DNA of 6,338 bases from Nitrospira defluvii (GTDB taxonomy: Bacteria > Nitrospirota > Nitrospiria > Nitrospirales > Nitrospiraceae): positions 1 to 6,338 of the forward strand of contig JACQHN010000324.1 of assembly GCA_016199015.1 (NCBI GenBank). Direction: 5' to 3'. Positions 4,709 to 6,338 of this stretch are shown here, piece by piece (the first letter of the stretch is position 1; every line of letters starts with the position of its first letter). Both the position numbers and the translations under genes were made by a program. Below the pieces are notes generated by a model. The model worked only from the letters and a program-made list of their open reading frames with translations. It did not search any database and was not told where the DNA came from.

Positions 4709-6338
4709 ATGTTGCCCGACCCCGTGATAGAGGAGATCCTTAGGCGTTCAGGTACGCTCGTCTTTCCCTCCAACCTCGCAGCCCTGCCACATCTGCTGGC
4801 TACCCCGGCTTCTTCCACGCGCCGACCGACCGGCCATATCGTGCTCTATGGAAGCCATGGCCGCCGGCTGCTCGGGACCGATCCGGAGGGGCATCCGCTG
4901 CATGAATGTGAATGGGGGATGGTTGGTGGAACGCTGCGACTGCTGCGCGCCCGCGTGCATCTCGACTGGGGAGCCTGGGTCGGTCTGACGCCCAGCGGCC
5001 TGGTGAACAGGATGACGCTGGATCTTTCACGAAAACCTGGATGGGAACGCCTACGTGCCGACGATCTTCGTGGCATGGCGGCGCAGGCGATGCAGGTGCC
5101 GCTGGAGGAAGTCCGTTTCTTCTACAACGATCAGGACATGACCATTGATGCGAAGGGTGCCGCCACGATTCGGCACCGCAAGGACGCCATCTTCGTGCTG
5201 CCGGACGGAACCTTCGATCACAAGCAGTTCATGGCCTGTATGGGAGCCATGCATTGGGAGGACATCGATTTCCTCCCGGTCGTCGAGTTGTTCCTCTCGC
5301 TGTTGCCCGGCACGGGTTCGGCGATGTTTGAACTGATTCGCGGGCTCTATGACGATCAGAATCGAGAGAAGCCAGCGCCGCGGCCCCTGCGTTATCGAGG
5401 CATTCCTACCTATCCCTCCGAAGCAGCCTATCGGCTCTTTAGCGGCTACTTTCGTCCACAGGTTTCGGGCGGCGGCGATCCGTTTCCGGTCTTTATGGAT
5501 TCACCCCGGTCACATCTGGTGACCTGGCTGCCGGCGCCTGATCCGCCGAGACGCCATTTCGATGCGACGCATAAGCTGTGCGTCACGATCCAGGGACAGC
5601 GAGTGGTAAAGGCCACCTGCTGGGATGATCCGGCAGGGTTGTCCTATCAACCGTTCGATCAGCGAGGAACGGCGCCTTGCCAACGTGGGCTGGCGGTCGA
5701 TCAGGCGCATCTTGTGTTGATGGATCGAGGAGCCAGGCAGGTCATTCCGTTGAGGCACAATTGGGGGAAGGTGACCGAACCGCAGTCGATCGGTGCAGCT
5801 CAGACCGCCGTTGATTGGACCTCTGTGTTTGAAGGGGCTCCACCCTCAGTCAGTCATGAGGAGGCATTTGGCGCCGTGCTTCTCTATCCTGACGATGATC
5901 GGGAAATTGGGGAACTGCCGACGCAACCCTTCGTGGCCGACTATCTACAGGATCTCATCGAGCAGGACCGGCCGTTGGCCGCACAGGTGGGACGGGCCGG
6001 CCATCTCTTGATCAGCGGCTTCGACGGCGCGATCACGACCTGTATCGGCAGCGACCGTTCTCGTGCCTGTACGGTGTTCTACAACCATCCGGCCTTTGCT
6101 CAACGGCAGGCGCAAATGTTGTGGAACACGTGGGCTCGTGCACAACGACTGGAGTGGTTGTCCCAAGTGCGCATGAGGCCTCGCCCGGAGGAGGGTGCGG
6201 AGGGAAGCAATCAGAGGTACGATCTCGTCTACGAGTGGGTGCCATTCAGTCTTTACGATAAGCCGGATGCGGTAAGCGAGCGGATTCAATTGCTGGCTCA
6301 GGTGCTGGCGCCTGGGGCGGTGGCGTTCGTCGTCGGCC
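4709..6338 (+). CDS. Uncharacterised large protein with methyltransferase-like C-terminal region, 3' end missing
   Basis: I do not recognise this protein. The frame is open from the ATG to the window edge (543 full codons). No signal peptide or transmembrane helix is apparent, so it is probably cytoplasmic. Residues ~42-170 look like a beta-rich domain (HIVLYGSH; LRLLRARVHLDWGAWVGL; DAIFVLPDGTF). Residues ~225-350 form a second region with 'PVFMDSPRSHLVTWLPAP' and several Cys, Trp and His. Residues ~432-543 have a class I methyltransferase order of elements. These are the strand and turn HLLISGFDGA, a strand and helix from TVFYNHPAFAQRQAQML, then 'YDLVYEWVPFSLYD' like the motif-IV strand, and 'LLAQVLAPGAVAFVVG' like the post-motif helix and strand. 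A canonical Gly-x-Gly SAM loop is missing, so it may be a degenerate or non-catalytic fold. The start follows the proA TAG with no gap and no strong Shine-Dalgarno, implying translation coupled to proA. Codon and base use match proA. The coding call is firm; the domain reading is inference. Confidence 0.85.
   Translation, partial: MLPDPVIEEILRRSGTLVFPSNLAALPHLLATPASSTRRPTGHIVLYGSHGRRLLGTDPEGHPLHECEWGMVGGTLRLLRARVHLDWGAWVGLTPSGLVNRMTLDLSRKPGWERLRADDLRGMAAQAMQVPLEEVRFFYNDQDMTIDAKGAATIRHRKDAIFVLPDGTFDHKQFMACMGAMHWEDIDFLPVVELFLSLLPGTGSAMFELIRGLYDDQNREKPAPRPLRYRGIPTYPSEAAYRLFSGYFRPQVSGGGDPFPVFMDSPRSHLVTWLPAPDPPRRHFDATHKLCVTIQGQRVVKATCWDDPAGLSYQPFDQRGTAPCQRGLAVDQAHLVLMDRGARQVIPLRHNWGKVTEPQSIGAAQTAVDWTSVFEGAPPSVSHEEAFGAVLLYPDDDREIGELPTQPFVADYLQDLIEQDRPLAAQVGRAGHLLISGFDGAITTCIGSDRSRACTVFYNHPAFAQRQAQMLWNTWARAQRLEWLSQVRMRPRPEEGAEGSNQRYDLVYEWVPFSLYDKPDAVSERIQLLAQVLAPGAVAFVVG

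Noticed and set aside
4748..6289. Several short open frames on both strands inside the last gene
   Set aside because: One continuous plus-strand frame from 4709 covers the whole interval with codon use like proA; the short frames are shadows.

Overview
The window is a gene-dense, plus-strand stretch of high-GC bacterial DNA from an organism with an outer membrane. The protein sequences and the gene order recall Nitrospira-type genomes. That is an impression from protein style and base composition, not from a search, and a deltaproteobacterial or related lineage is also possible.

Left part (1-3268). Five tightly packed genes form one operon: the 3' part of a pilM-like gene, then pilN-like, pilO-like and pilP/gspC-like genes, and a gspG-like pseudopilin gene. 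Junctions are 3 bp, a 4-bp ATGA overlap, 5 bp and 1 bp. The products would make the cytoplasmic ring (PilM), the inner-membrane and periplasmic alignment complex (PilN, PilO, PilP) and a minor or atypical pseudopilin of a type IV pilus / type II secretion-like machine. No pilQ follows pilP, as it does in the classical pilMNOPQ operon; a pseudopilin gene sits there instead. Several parts look divergent. PilM lacks the usual Asp-Ile-Gly-type phosphate motif, the PilM-binding motif of PilN is altered, PilP has a membrane anchor instead of a lipobox, and the pseudopilin lacks Glu at +5. Together this suggests an atypical, T2SS-like secretion system built on a T4P-type platform rather than ordinary pili.

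Gap (3269-3394). This 126-bp interval holds a weak sigma70-like promoter candidate, an imperfect hairpin and a ribosome binding site for the next gene. No convincing intrinsic terminator is visible.

Right part (3395-6338). A complete proA (gamma-glutamyl phosphate reductase, proline biosynthesis) ends in TAG directly abutting the ATG of a long open frame that runs off the window (543 codons seen). That frame encodes a protein I do not recognise. Its last ~110 visible residues have the layout of a class I methyltransferase Rossmann fold without a canonical glycine-rich SAM motif. The abutting stop and start suggest co-translation with proA. This unknown protein is the least explained item in the window.
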